A DNA stretch of 64,000 bases from Phytopythium helicoides (taxonomy: Eukaryota > Oomycota > Peronosporomycetes > Pythiales > Pythiaceae), in NCBI GenBank assembly GCA_024867545.1, contig JANFNE010000010.1:248001-312000 (forward strand), written 5' to 3'. The notes under the pieces are model-generated. The model did not search any database, had not been told where the DNA came from, and saw only the letters and a program-made list of their open reading frames with translations. This document shows, in pieces, positions 25,738 through 37,263 of the stretch; within the stretch, counting starts at the first letter, position 1, and each line of letters starts with the position of its first letter. Both the position numbers and the translations under genes were made by a program.

Positions 25738-26685
25738 CAGGGGAGAGTGAAAGCATATCATTAGTGCATGCAATTCTATCTGTGAATGAGTTTTTTAGAT
25801 GACACCGAGCGTCATGTCATGAGGAGAGTCTAGGCGACTCAACGGACACTACACTACTCGACTGGATTTTCTCGGTCGCGTAGAAGGCTTGGCGAGAGCT
25901 CATTGACCGCGTCGTGGATTCCAACGCACAGTCCTAAATTCTTTCCATAACGTCGCTCCACCGGATCCTAGCGGCTCGATGGGACCGTTATGGAGCGTTC
26001 CCTAGGAGGGAAGAACGATTCGCTGGCTGAGCAAGCCGCAGCACTCGACACGCAGCATTTCTTTCTCAGTCGTGAATTTGCAAGATGGGGTCCAAGCGGC
26101 CGCCGTTCCCGGCTCACGACCCGGGGCCACGCTACTCCAAGGAGCCGGAGTCTTCTGACGACGACGACGACCAGGAGCGGTGCTGCCAAGTCTTTCTTCG
26201 ACCTTGCCAGCTCGCAGTCTCGGCGATGCCTTGCCTGTAAGCCTCGTCGATCCTCTTTCCACAGCCAGCTGGTTCGGGTTTCCTTGCTCTGTTCCCACAG
26301 TGACCAAGGCCGAATCCTCTCGAACTACCACAGCGTCGTTGATTCAGTTGGAGACCCGCAGGGTTCGCGGACTCAAGACGGAGGGCGGTATTATGCAAAC
26401 AGGCGACGGGCGTTCAGCCCTGGCGCCAGCGAATAAAGATGGAGACGACGGAGACGACAAAGGCGAAGGAGACGGCGGTGACCAAGGAGCCGACAGTGAA
26501 GTCAGACAACCCAAATTGCGCGACTTTTAAACATTCCGTGAGTGGAAAGATCCACTGGCGTTCGCAAGCGGGCGCTGGTGGAGTTTCATAGCCATCTCAC
26601 GTCCCGGGACGCGTGCCCATAACCACTGCACCGAGATGCCAGTACGGGATACCTCATGTGCACTAAGGGTTAGATGACATCTTTG
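25738..26685. other. Convergent intergenic region with a doubtful short ORF
   Basis: This lies between the 3' ends of the HECT gene and the TRM10-like gene. A possible plus-strand coding fragment starts at ATG 26085 (MGSKRPPFPAHDPGPRYSKE, then an Asp run). A later open stretch ends at 26530 with an acidic tail (DGDDGDDKGEGDGGDQGAD). The two are in different frames with no convincing intron. It may be a small hypothetical gene with an indel or chance ORFs. Nothing else is recognised. Confidence 0.3.
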
Positions 26686-27833
26686 CTACTTCTTCTGGCT
26701 CCGATGAGCCGCAATGCGCTTTGGTACAGCTCGAGCTAGCGCTCTATGCCAGTCGTTGTGGTTGGCAACTTCATTGAGGGCTACAAGCACCGAGTCGATG
26801 TTGAGGATATGAGTGCGTGCACCTGGCAAATACTCTCGAACTGGGAGGCGCATAGTCCGAATCCCATGTCGCGCTGCACTTGCAGTGGTGACACCCTTGT
26901 TGACATGGGCTTGATCAGTGTCAACAGTACAACTTTATTATAGTAGAGACCAGTCATACCTTGCGAACAGTGCGGTCGGCAATGGCGCCGACAACATACA
27001 CACCTGTCGGGTCTAGCTCGTCGAGCACCTCTTCAGCGTCAGGGGAGAGAAAGACGAGCTCGTGAGCTGAGAACAACTCGTCGACTTGTTTTTCATGCCG
27101 CCAAATCTGCAGTCACGAATGCTCACTTGAGTTCAAGTGGAATACCGGTACTATGAAACCTGTTCTCAAAGTAAGCGAACCTTCCAACTCATGAGGCCGT
27201 GCTTCTGACACAGCTCAATCGTCTTGGGTCCACACGATGCGACCTGCAGTGACACCAGCGCATCCAGTGGACACTGCTTCAAATACCCGTAGAAGCACCC
27301 GAGCTGCTTGAAGACGCTGTGCTGCTCCTGCTCTCAAGACAGCACCGTTATTACGAAGGTTCAAAACCACGCGGCCTCACGCCTCTCACCCTCTCGCACT
27401 GCTCTCCGACAAACGACAGGTCCACCACAACTCGCAGCCCGCTCATCATCGCCTGCTCGAGTTTTTGCTGCTCCGCCGCAGCTTTCAGTCTCTCAGCCTT
27501 CCGTGACACCAGCCACCGCACCACACGCACGTATTGCTCGACGCGCCGCATCTTGGCGTTCTCCACGCGCTCTCGCTGCTGCTCGTCGCTCATCTCGCGC
27601 CGCTGCCGCTCCACCCGCCGCGCTTTCTCGGCCTTGGCGATCGCCAGCCGCGCGTCCTTGCGCTCCCGGCGGCTCTGGATGCGAGCAGCGCGCCTCTTCT
27701 GCCTGCTCGTCGGCCCAAACAGCTCCCCGCGGGCCTCCGGGGCGCCGTCTTGGGCTCTGCGGAGCGCTTGGCGCACGCAGACGCCGCCCACAGCCGCCGC
27801 GACCACCAGCAGCGCCGCCCTCCATGTCCACAT
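26686..27833 (-). CDS. TRM10: TRM10-type tRNA (m1R9) methyltransferase with N-terminal hydrophobic anchor
   Basis: The start is MWTWRAALLVVAAAVGGVCV, a hydrophobic segment followed by a long Lys/Arg/Glu-rich helix (mitochondrial targeting or membrane anchor, inference). The SPOUT methyltransferase domain begins LRVVVDLSFVGEQCER. It continues after an intron near 27330-27385 as EQHSVFKQLGCFYGYLKQ, and after another as IWRHEKQVDELFSAHELVFL and LDELDPTGVYVVGAIADR. The last exon reads GVTTASAARHGIRTMRLPV, then HILNIDSVLVALNEVANHND, and ends SQKK before TAG. The GAIADR..KG segment and the NIDSVLVALNE segment match the SAM-binding trefoil knot of TRM10/TRMT10. The family methylates N1 of purine 9 in tRNA. 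Total length about 325 residues, with at least three short introns. Confidence 0.85.
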
Positions 27834-27968
27834 GGCTACCCTCGAGGAAGTCGGATCTTTCATTGGCTGAATATGTGTATTATAGGTTTTTGATTGGCTG
27901 ATAATCCCCGCCGCGGCCGACCAGCGGTTCGTTCGAACGCTCGCAGTCGCCAACCTGCCGAGCGAGCG
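27834..27968. promoter_or_regulatory. 135-bp head-to-head promoter (TRM10-like / acidic protein)
   Basis: Start codons lie at 27833 (minus) and 27969 (plus). ATTGG/CCAAT-type motifs occur at 27863 and 27893. A shared promoter is inferred from the spacing. Confidence 0.6.
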
Positions 27969-30380
27969 ATGGGGCCGGCCAGGCGCAAGCGACAGCGCTC
28001 CATGAGCATCCAGAGCGAGGATGCGGACCCGCTGCAGCGCCTCGAGGCCTTCCGCGCGCGCATGTTCGACCTCAAGCCCGAGGCGCCGAGCGCGCCGGCC
28101 GCAGGCGACGCCATCCCGGCGGTGCAGTGGAAGGCGTCCAAGAAGAGCAAGCACAAGCGCAGCAAGCAGACGCTGCAGGGCGCGGTGGTGGATGAGGGCG
28201 ACGCGGTGCCGAGCGTCAAGTTCGCCAAGCGGAAGAGCGACAAGAAGCAGGGCGCGCTGAGGGCCAGGAAAGTCGCGATGCCGGCGGTGGGGATCGTCAA
28301 GGTTGCGAGCGCGGTTCAAGCGGGAGTGAGCGCCGCCTCCAAGCCGGCACCTGTTGCAGCTGCTCCCGTAATGAAGAAGAAGAAGAAACTTGCACCGACG
28401 TTTGACACTCCAGCACGACCGTTTGTTGAAGACGAGAATCCGCTGGCCGACTTGACGAAAAGCCTAAAAGAGAAAATGGCAGCAGAGGACAAGCGGGACT
28501 CCAACAAATCGAAGAGGGCCGCACTTGCAAAGATGCTCGTAAAGTCAAGCACCTCGGAGCCGAAGACGAAGAAGTTGAAGACGAAAAACAAGCGTGAACC
28601 TGTTACAGAGACGCCTGCTGTGGCGGAGAACAATGCCATTGCGGCTGAAGATTGTGAGGACCATGCCAATCTGGGCGAGACCACTAGTACCGAGTCTTAT
28701 GGTGAATCACAGCCCTCAGTGATGGCTGCACAGAAGGAGAATACGGCAGATGGCAAAGACGTGCCTTTGTCTACAACTCCACCCTTGTCAAAGAGTGCAA
28801 AGAAGAGAATAAAAAGAAAGGCAAGGAAGCTGTCAAATGCTGGAGATAACAATCCGTCAGCCAACAGTACAGAAGCCGCGACACCTAGCTGTGGATCTCA
28901 GCTGCAGGTGGTCGACACAAAACCAGCAGCAAAGCAAGTCGTTGCAAGCAGCGCGACTGATGGAGCCTCGAAAAGCAAGAATTCTGACAAGCAACAGTCT
29001 ACGTTGTCGAATAGCTCGAAGGTTAGTGCTCCAACAAAAAAAGTTGCTTCGACAAAGGACATCGGTCCGATAAAGAAAAACCCTTCGACAAAAGAGGCTG
29101 CAACGATGAAGAAGACCGAGACACTTGTGAACAAGACACCATCAAAAGCGTCTCAAGTCAACAGTGCTCTGATGCGCAAAGTTGTGCATCCAAAGCGACC
29201 ATTACCTAGCGTCGCTAAAGCTAAAGTGACCGGAAACTCCAGAGATCATTCCGACGAAAGCGACGAAAGCGAAAACGACAGCGACGAATACATGCGCACT
29301 GGGCATTTCAGAGGTGACAGTTCTGAGCTAGATAAGCCACTTGTCGTTAGCGACATGAGTGACACCGAGATGAGCGGTTCAGATGAGTCTTCTTCATCGG
29401 ACGAGGAGGACGAAAGTTTAATCAGTCCTCAACATCAACGACTACTCTTCTCTGGTCTTATCGACGAAGCTGCACGTAACCAGTGGGAGCTCCAAGAGGT
29501 CGGACGCCTTGTTCGTCTCTTCTCAGGTCTCGGATGGAGCAATGGTTCTCACGAGACAGCTCGCTTCCTGCGTCACTACTGCCCCGAACTGGTGAGCGCG
29601 GAGTTTCTTGACGGTCTAGAAGTGAAACTATCTAGCAAGCAGCTGATTGACATTTTTGATCGCGGATCTGGTACGCCCGAGGTTTTCGTGACCAAGATCG
29701 CGTCTGCGGTCGAGAATGGATATCTGAGTGCCATGGACGCTATCGTCGCGAAGGCCCTGACCTCCAAAATGTCGAAACTCACAGACCCATCTACTCGAGG
29801 CGTCCTCGTGTTTCTTATGCCACTACTTGAAAGTCTATCCAACGTGCGAGAGTTCGGCGGGCTTATGCGCCGCATTTGTCGTCATTGGCAGCCGGAGCGT
29901 GCGGCAGCTCTTGTGCAGCAAATCTTGCTCACCAGCGTGTTCGATGATCTGGAGGGCGAGCAAGATGATGTATTGGCGTTTATGCCGCAGCTGAAGGGTC
30001 TACTTGACTTTCCTAGCCGAATGGCAAATGAAGATGCAGATGAAAACGGAAACCTCATCGGCCTCATTGCGAGTGATGACGAAGACGCAAAACAATCCGA
30101 CGAGGACAACGATGAGGACGATCCAGAGGCTGCCCTAGGCGAGATCCTCTCTGAAGATGAAGAGGATGACTCGGAGCACGAAGATGAAGAGTACGAAGGA
30201 GAGACAGACTCAGAAGAGGAGCGAGAGATTGCTCGACGCTATTCGTCCAAGCCACGTAAGCGCAGCCGCTTCATTCTGGACGAAGCTAGTGAAGATGAGG
30301 AAGAGGAGGAAGAAGAAGACGACACGCATGGGTGGGAAGAGCTCGCGGGTTCCGACGACGACAACGACGACGACTTGTGA
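27969..30380 (+). CDS. Lys/Ser-rich protein with acidic C-terminus, nucleolar-like, unknown function
   Basis: Single exon, 803 residues from ATG 27969 (MGPARRKRQRSMSIQSEDAD); upstream in-frame codons lack an ATG. Residues 1-420 are Lys-rich and disordered with several KKKK/KRKAKK nuclear or nucleolar signals. Residues ~420-490 are Ser/Asp-rich with repeated SDES units. Residues ~495-680 are a predicted all-helical domain (LFSGLGWSNGSHETARFLRH, LLESLSNVREFGGLMRRICR). The C-terminus is a long Asp/Glu tract with KPRKRSRF. The pattern suits ribosome-biogenesis or chromatin proteins, but I do not recognise the family. It is tail-to-tail with the next gene (70 bp). Confidence 0.65.
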   Translation: MGPARRKRQRSMSIQSEDADPLQRLEAFRARMFDLKPEAPSAPAAGDAIPAVQWKASKKSKHKRSKQTLQGAVVDEGDAVPSVKFAKRKSDKKQGALRARKVAMPAVGIVKVASAVQAGVSAASKPAPVAAAPVMKKKKKLAPTFDTPARPFVEDENPLADLTKSLKEKMAAEDKRDSNKSKRAALAKMLVKSSTSEPKTKKLKTKNKREPVTETPAVAENNAIAAEDCEDHANLGETTSTESYGESQPSVMAAQKENTADGKDVPLSTTPPLSKSAKKRIKRKARKLSNAGDNNPSANSTEAATPSCGSQLQVVDTKPAAKQVVASSATDGASKSKNSDKQQSTLSNSSKVSAPTKKVASTKDIGPIKKNPSTKEAATMKKTETLVNKTPSKASQVNSALMRKVVHPKRPLPSVAKAKVTGNSRDHSDESDESENDSDEYMRTGHFRGDSSELDKPLVVSDMSDTEMSGSDESSSSDEEDESLISPQHQRLLFSGLIDEAARNQWELQEVGRLVRLFSGLGWSNGSHETARFLRHYCPELVSAEFLDGLEVKLSSKQLIDIFDRGSGTPEVFVTKIASAVENGYLSAMDAIVAKALTSKMSKLTDPSTRGVLVFLMPLLESLSNVREFGGLMRRICRHWQPERAAALVQQILLTSVFDDLEGEQDDVLAFMPQLKGLLDFPSRMANEDADENGNLIGLIASDDEDAKQSDEDNDEDDPEAALGEILSEDEEDDSEHEDEEYEGETDSEEEREIARRYSSKPRKRSRFILDEASEDEEEEEEEDDTHGWEELAGSDDDNDDDL

Positions 30381-30449
30381 GGTAGATCATAGACATGTAT
30401 TTGTTGCAGTGGAAAATTCACTACCTACTGCGAGGTTATTTCAATTCGT

Positions 30450-33400
30450 CTAGCGGAACTTTCGGCCGCGGACATAAGCCAATGCACGGCGGTCCAACCG
30501 CTTGGTCTTTTGGATTGACACAGCCCCGGATGGTGCTGGGTGGTGGCTATAATCGGCGATGGAGTGCTGCTGCTGCTGTTGGTGGTGATGGTACGCCATA
30601 TCGTCATCATCGTCACCAAAGCCAACCTGAACGTACAGCAAATGAAACGCGCGTTAGTAAGAAAGGTTCTGTTCGGTAGTGGCGCTTCTAATGTGTCGCC
30701 AAGCACGCACCCAATCTTCCGTCGACGCCAACAGATGCAGAGAGTATAGAGCAATTGCAAGTTGTACCCACTGGACAACAAGCTCGGAGCCCAGGAACAC
30801 GGCCAGCAAGCATTGCGCTGCCAGCGACATGAAGAAGATTGGACTACACAGGTTCGACGTCTTGAGAGCCGACAATATGAACGATGTGAGCAAGAGCTCG
30901 GCCCCTGAAGAACAAACATACACGCAGGTCAGCGCCACAAATACTAACTGGATGACGCACACGTGGAGGAATCACACCGTTGAGATCGAGGAGGAAACTA
31001 TGGTGAGAGATGCCTTCAACAAGAAACACAAGTGGCAGGATGATGCGGAACGTCGTGACCATTGCCGTTGAGCCGTTTGTGCAAAAGAGCTGCACGAGGA
31101 ACGCATACCAAAGGCAGACGGGGGCCCAAGGCGGCGCCCATGGGAACACGTGCTGCACTAGCGCCGGGAATCCGTACAGGAACGCAAAGCAAAAGCCAAT
31201 GTGACGATGCGAAAGCAGCGCACGGAATGCGATGCGGTGAATGCGGATGAACCAGGATGCTCCGTGTAGCGCGAGAAGCAATATCACGCTAAACACGACG
31301 GCCAACACCGACTCTACGTATGAAAAACTGGTGGAAAGCGCCACCTTCAGATTTGCGCGCTCCACAAACAGTTTCCACAGACCCACCGTTTTCACAATTG
31401 CTGACACGGAGACCGACGCAAGCCATATGAGCACGCTCTTGAAGGTACCAAAAATAGCACTAGATGGCGAAGGACGGTTCAAATCAGCTGGCAAGCTTGC
31501 AAGCAGTTCATCCGGTTGATCTGTGGCATGTGTCAGCCCTGACGGAAGCAACCGCTTGTCCTTCTTGCTCTTGCTAGATTTCTTCCGATCCAGCTTCTCT
31601 TTCTTTTGCTTTTCTTTTCGGTCTTTCGCAGTATTCTTCTTACTCACTTTGTCCGTTTTTCTCATTGTACCAGATCCACGGGGTCCATCTGCAAATGTTC
31701 CTGAGTGTGAGGCTTCATCAGCTGACGTGGCATCTTCAGAGTGAGGGTGGGGGTTAGATGTCATCTCATACTCATCGTCTGTAGACAGCTGAGCCTTATC
31801 GACATCCGAGCTAGACCCGTCGTAGCTCACAGCAACACTAGACTTCTCTCGCTCTAGCTCAATTGGTGGCAAATGATCAGCAGTTTTTGTCGCGGTCGCC
31901 GCACCAGATGCAGGAGGAGCATCAAAAGCCTCTGTTGAATTGCTTGTAGGTGCCGTGCTGGCGGTTGAGTTGGAGCTCACTTCAGACCCGGCATTCATTA
32001 CACTCGACTCACTTGGAGAAGGTCTAGATTTCATGTGGGTTTTACTCTTGCTGGAAGCGACGACATCGGCAAAAGTCGTTTTTGCAGCACCCGGTTGGTC
32101 TTGTTCTTGAGGCAAGGCTGTTTCCTCAACGGACTCCTTCAACGATGGCTCTCCCACTTGCCTTGGCTCCTTTTCTTCCTTGCCATCTTTCTGGCGACGA
32201 CGGCGAGATTTAGGGTCTGTTTTAGCTTCAGTGTTCGGACCATCCGATGCAGGTTTTGTCACGCTTGATTTCTCATCAAGAAAATCAGGAGCTGAAGAAA
32301 GTTGCCCACTTTCAGGTCCATTCTTCTCTTCCGAATCTTTGGCAGCAGGCTTTTGCTTCTCGCGGTAGATTTGTCGACGAGTCACAGACGCATTGGAAGC
32401 AATTGTTGGAGTTGGCTGTAGAGCGGTGGAAGAGCATTTCTCGGGTCTCGGCTTTGTAAGAATCTTCTTTGGTGTGATAGCCAGATTAACTGACGATTTA
32501 GTGTCGACTGCAGGCTCTCTCCGTTTACTTTTTATGCTTTCGCGAGTGGTCGATGGTGTCTTGGAAGTGGAAGCATCGTTAACATCAGATTGGGATGGAA
32601 GGCCACGAGTGATTTTCTTCGCCCCCGCATCGGAAACAATACTTGCTCCTCCACCAACGATCACTGCATACGAAGATGTTGCTGCTGCAACCGTCGATTC
32701 AGGTGTACTTGCGTTCTGACGTCTGCGGTTTTTACCCGAAGTAGGCTTCTCTTCAGTCACACGTGCGGCAGTATCTCCAAGTGCCACTCCCGGAGAAGTA
32801 CTCCCTTGAGAAATAGTCGGAGATTTACGGGAGTCCGATGATGCAAGACCTCGCAAAGGAGAGGTACCTAATGCTGCTACTGGACGATTGAGTGACAGAG
32901 GCGAACCGCCTCGGATCTCCAGGCTCGTTTCAGTACGTCCCCTCTGGCGAGCCGGTTGTTGTTGGTTACGTTCGCTTTTAGTCTTGGATTGAACCTCGAT
33001 GCGCCGAGCAGACGAAGCGTCTTGCCAAGCTGTGCGTGTTGGTGACGAATCGCTCTCAATGCTATCGAACTGTACCACATCATCCATCTTGACCGATTGC
33101 GTATTGAGTTCCGCAAGTTCTCGGTTGGGAACTCTTCCGCGACCAATAGACGCGACGTCAAGGCGCGGAGGTGAAGTGGCACCGAACACATCGTGGCTCA
33201 TGCTCAGACCTGTCAGATGAGACCCAATGCGCGCAGAAGGAGGCCCAAACTGCCTTGAGTCAATATTCCCGAACGACCCGATGCTGCCTGCATTGATTGC
33301 AGCAGAGCCGAAAGGGTCATAAGACGGAGCACTCATCGATGCTTGATTGGCCTGAGGCTGCCGAGCTGCCGCACTTCCAATGCCACCGCTTTCTCTTGAA

Positions 33401-34298
33401 AGCTGGGAAAGAGAACTATCGATGCCCTTGCGACTTGGCGGGCTCAGCCCCGGAGGGGTTGACAACACCTTTCTAGGTTGGGCGACGCTGCTGCTACCGT
33501 GCGACGTCCAGTTGCGAATCGGCGGAGTAGAGAACAATGAATCCTCCGAGCTGGTTCCAAACGCCAAGCTAGTGTTTGGACTAACAGACCCAAATCCGGT
33601 GGATGTGACGACCGTGCCCATGTCGAACGAGCTTGAAGACGTCCTCATCGGGCGATCTCCAAACGAATCAAAGTCGTGGTCGGCCCCAAGTCCACTGAGA
33701 GATCGCGGGGTGCCAGTAAAATTCCGCGCACGAGTCAAAGGCAAACCTCGACCTCCGTCGTCAAACATTCGTGAGGATGGAGAGCGGAGAGATCCTGGGA
33801 AGCCAAAGCCAGCCCTTACAGCGCTAGATGACGAGTCGCTAGCGCTCGTATCACGCAACTCCGAGGCGCGGCTTGGTTCATGAATTTCGCCCCCAAGGTC
33901 TGACAACAGGTAGCTCCCTTGTTGCGGCGAGCCAGCAGAGGACGAGTCTGGGGTCGAGCGGAACGGTGAGTGGTCCAGCACCGAGGGCCGCAGCAGCGAG
34001 GGCACTGGAGCGAACTCCTGTACGGCCGGTGAAGAGCCCGTGGGGGTCATTGAGGGGCCAAAGAAAGACGTGGAGGAGGCCGCCGACGGCGTTCCGATCG
34101 GCCCGAAGCTGGATCCCGACGGAGCGAAGCGACTGCTGGCCCTGCAGGCAGTCACACAAGCCCCGCAATGGTTAGGATCTTCCGCTGCAAACCAGGAGGC
34201 ACGGCTACTCACGTCGGCTTGGGCGGCGAGTCGTCCGCGATGCCGTTGGGCAGGAAGTAGGCCATGGCCGCCTCGTCGTCCGGATCGCCCGCGTTCAT
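30450..34298 (-). CDS. Ser-rich protein with C-terminal multi-pass membrane domain, unknown function
   Basis: Probable start at 34298 (MNAGDPDDEAAMAYFLPNGI). Exon 2 holds almost all the protein (~34184 to ~30995). About 900 residues are Ser/Thr/Pro-rich and disordered. A basic stretch (KKNTAKDRKEKQKKEKLDRK) precedes at least five hydrophobic segments, such as VLAVVFSVILLLALHGASWF, HRHIGFCFAFLYGFPALVQH and FFMSLAAQCLLAVFLGSELV. Two further introns near the 3' end join SFLLDLNG to AELLLTSFILSALKTSN, and EDW to VGFGDDDDDMAYHHHQQQQQ. The second has a clear CTAAC branch site. It ends RRALAYVRGRKFR. The first intron would be only 28 bp and its phases do not match, so an indel is likely near 34200. 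Total about 1,230 residues. A cytosolic disordered domain tethered to an internal membrane is inference. Confidence 0.6.
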
Positions 34299-35059
34299 GC
34301 TCGTTTTGGGGGCTCAGGAGCGCGCCAAAGCGCCAAAATCGGCCAGGAGACCGCCAGGAAGCGGCTGAGGGCGCTGAACGGGCTCAGCGAGGCGCAGGAG
34401 ATGCGGGGGATGCAGGGGGGAGCGGCGACGCAGCGCTTGGCGGCGGGTTGGTTTCTCCTGCGAGCTGTTCAACTCGACTGGCGGGTCGGATTGGCGGTTA
34501 TGGGAATTACTGTTGCAGGGTGATAGATGTAGTTAATTAGCAGAATTAGGCTGTAGTGATGGGTATAAATGCGCTTTTGTGGGTATGTGAGGAGGATATT
34601 ACGAAAGGTGGCACGGCAGGTTTCTGACTTTCTGGTGTTGTGGTCCGGATACCTGAGGTACACAGTGGGATATGCTTCAGTGCTCAACACAGGTGATCTC
34701 TCCTGCGCTGATCGCTCACACCCGTTACCGCATGTCCGTTTTCCACGTGGATGCAAGAGCCTCGGCGTGCATGCGTCTTTATTTTTGTATTTTAGATGAG
34801 GTGGCGTGACGTTAGTGCTGAGCAATGGGGTGTTGGCGTATGTTTGCTTTCCTCCACACCACAGCTGATTGCCAGTGACACATCCAGCACCCAAACCGTC
34901 AGCACTCAGCCAGCAACGCAACACATACAGAGTCAAAGCGGGAGGGAGGCCAACGAAGCACAATACTTAACCCGCTCGCGGGCGTTGGGGTGTCGGGCTG
35001 CAGCAACACACGAAAAAAAAAGTTAGTGACCTGAGCCAAAGAGGATAAACACGCCGGGC
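34299..35059. other. Intergenic region: promoter of Ser-rich membrane protein and 3' flank of RING gene
   Basis: About 760 bp with no supportable gene. A TATAAA-like motif occurs at 34564 on the plus strand. Open frames here have no recognisable content. Confidence 0.5.
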
Positions 35060-37263
35060 TCAGACGCACCAAACCAAATATGCGTTCTCTTCGTCGCTTG
35101 AGGTCTCTTCATCGTCAATATTCATGGTAGTAATCGAGCTTTCCAACTCAGCTACTTCCTCCTCAACTGGGGGAATGATTGCACGAGTAGGTAAGCACAT
35201 GGAAAGCAAAGAACGTACGAAATGCAACAGGACAAACCTGGAATGACGGGTTTGAATCCAGCAGTGTGCGAAGTCGAACGCATTTGGCGGCGAAGGCGGT
35301 TCTGGTCAGTCTCCGAGCACTCACTGAATTTGTGGGGCTTTGCGCCTGACGTCTCTGCGTCGGACTCAAGAGAGACCTCCGTTCGGCACAGTGGGCAAGA
35401 CGTGTGGTTCCACAGCCACTTGTCGACACAACAGGCACTATTCAGACGCGACATGATGGCGTGAGTCCACCTTGTAAGAGTACCAGCACAAGCCGAGCAA
35501 AAAAAACGAAAAGCGTACTGGAAGAAATGCTGGCAGGGCAACGTGACAATGTGATCACCAATTCCATACCGGATCTGGCAAATCGTGCACTGCTTATCGG
35601 TCTCGTCGGCGGTGCCCAGAGCAATCGGAAGCTGGTAGCGAATTTCGACAGACAATCCCCTACAAAGAAGAATACGACAAGTCAGACGAAGATCCCCAGC
35701 AGAAGTCGAAGTGAGCTACCCACTTTTCTTCGTAAAGCGGGCTGAAGCACTCAAGCTCAGGGCTGCTACTAAGAGCACAACCCTGCAACATTGCCTGACG
35801 GAGGTATTCCTCACTCGAAAGCTTTGCTTCTCCACTGTTGCGATCATATTTGTCATCGCTGCTAACAGAGTCTGGGAGTCAGCGACTGAACCCTCGAGAC
35901 GCTACGCGCGCTGCACTGAAACAATAATCTTAACATACCACATGAAGTGATCGCGCGATGACAGCTGACTCAGTTCTTCATCACTACCGCTACTGCATAT
36001 CCAAGTTAGCAGTTTGCACGCAAAATCATTTGAACAAGCAATCAATTCAAAGCAATACCTGGAACCCGAGCTCATCATCGACCAGTCGGTCTTCTTCGAC
36101 ACGGCTGCATATTGCCATGGATTTCTCTTGGATTCCAGTCCATCGTATCCGTCAATTGCTCGTTTCCGGGCGTTATTGAATCCCATGTGACGTTGCCGAA
36201 TGCAGTCCTGGAGGACCGCGCGCGCACAGTCGACGACTGGATCTGAACGAGAGTTCGAAAAGACCGGCAATCCGATGGAAGACGAAGTAGAGCTTGACGA
36301 CGCAGTCGACGTGCTTGACAACGGCGTAGCACCAACTTTCCCAAACGGGCTTTTCGAGGTTTGGAGTGGTGGGTTGCTCGTAGAGCGAGATCGATCACTG
36401 CCGCTGCTCGAGTTGCTGACGGTTGGGGACTTCCAGCTAGTCTTCATTGCGAAGGCACTTGAATACATTTCTTCGTCTTGATTCTCATCGTAGCTTCCCA
36501 TTGATGTGCGACTCGCAGGGGTTCGGTAGCTGGGCTGCATCACGGCAGTCCTTCCACTCTTCTTGTCCTTCTTCGACACCTTGCGTTTGGTAGAGTTGCC
36601 CGCTGACCACGAAATATCCACATACGCTGAGCTCGAAGCTGCGAATGACGAAGTCTTTCTGGCTGCGGCTGGCCTCGCGTAGGCGCTAGCTCGGCTGGAG
36701 CCTTGAGGAGTGGCACTCTTTTTCTTCGCAGGAGCAGACGAACGTCGCGACAGCGACCTTGGGGATGGAGAGAAGAACTTTGGTGCAGCCGACGCGGACC
36801 CACTCGACGGGACGCCAAGGCTGAGCGCCGGAATCCAGGAGTCTCTCGCTGAAAAAGCCGCTGGTCCAATCTCTTCTCGCGGTGGGGTCGTGAGGCCGCC
36901 ACCGCGGATGTTGCGCGGTTGCCGCCGCGCCTTCTCCGCCGGGGAGACGGAGTGTGTCACGCTACTACAACTAAAGCTATGATTATTACTACTACTGTTG
37001 TGTTTGTTGGCCACGCTGGGCGAGAATGGCTCGCCGTAGCCGCCATTGTTGCTGCCGGCGCCTCCAGCCGCTACAGCACTTGAAAAGATCGCGGCGCCAG
37101 TCTTGGGGACGCCGTCGGACGAGGACGAGATGCTTCCGCTCTTGCCGTGCGACCAGCGCCACCACAATCCTTCAGTCTTTCCGGACGAGGCGCGCGACGC
37201 ATCGGGTCCCTTGGCGTCCATATAGCCTGCAGGCTGGTTTCTGCCCGTTGTGAGCAGCGTCAT
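35060..37263 (-). CDS. RING-H2 E3 ubiquitin ligase, BIG BROTHER-like, with Ser-rich N-terminus
   Basis: ATG at 37263 (MTLLTTGRNQPAGYMDAKGP). The N-terminal ~370 residues are Ser/Ala-rich with basic patches (KRKVSKKDKKSGR). A conserved block follows, RAVLQDCIRQRHMGFNNARK. After two introns come EEYLRQAMLQGCALSSSPEL and CFSPLYEEKWGLSVEIRYQL, a signature shared with plant BIG BROTHER-type ligases. The RING is split by an intron near 35455-35545: CTICQIRYGIGDHIVTLPCQ-HFF, then CVDKWLWNHTSCPLC. All eight zinc-ligand positions can be placed. The final exon (VEEEVAELESSITTMNIDDE) ends at 35060. Family members ubiquitinate substrates with an E2; target unknown. About 560 residues. Confidence 0.75.

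Noticed and set aside
34469..34963. 164-codon minus-strand ORF
   Set aside because: Intergenic, Cys/Arg-rich mixture with no recognisable protein features.
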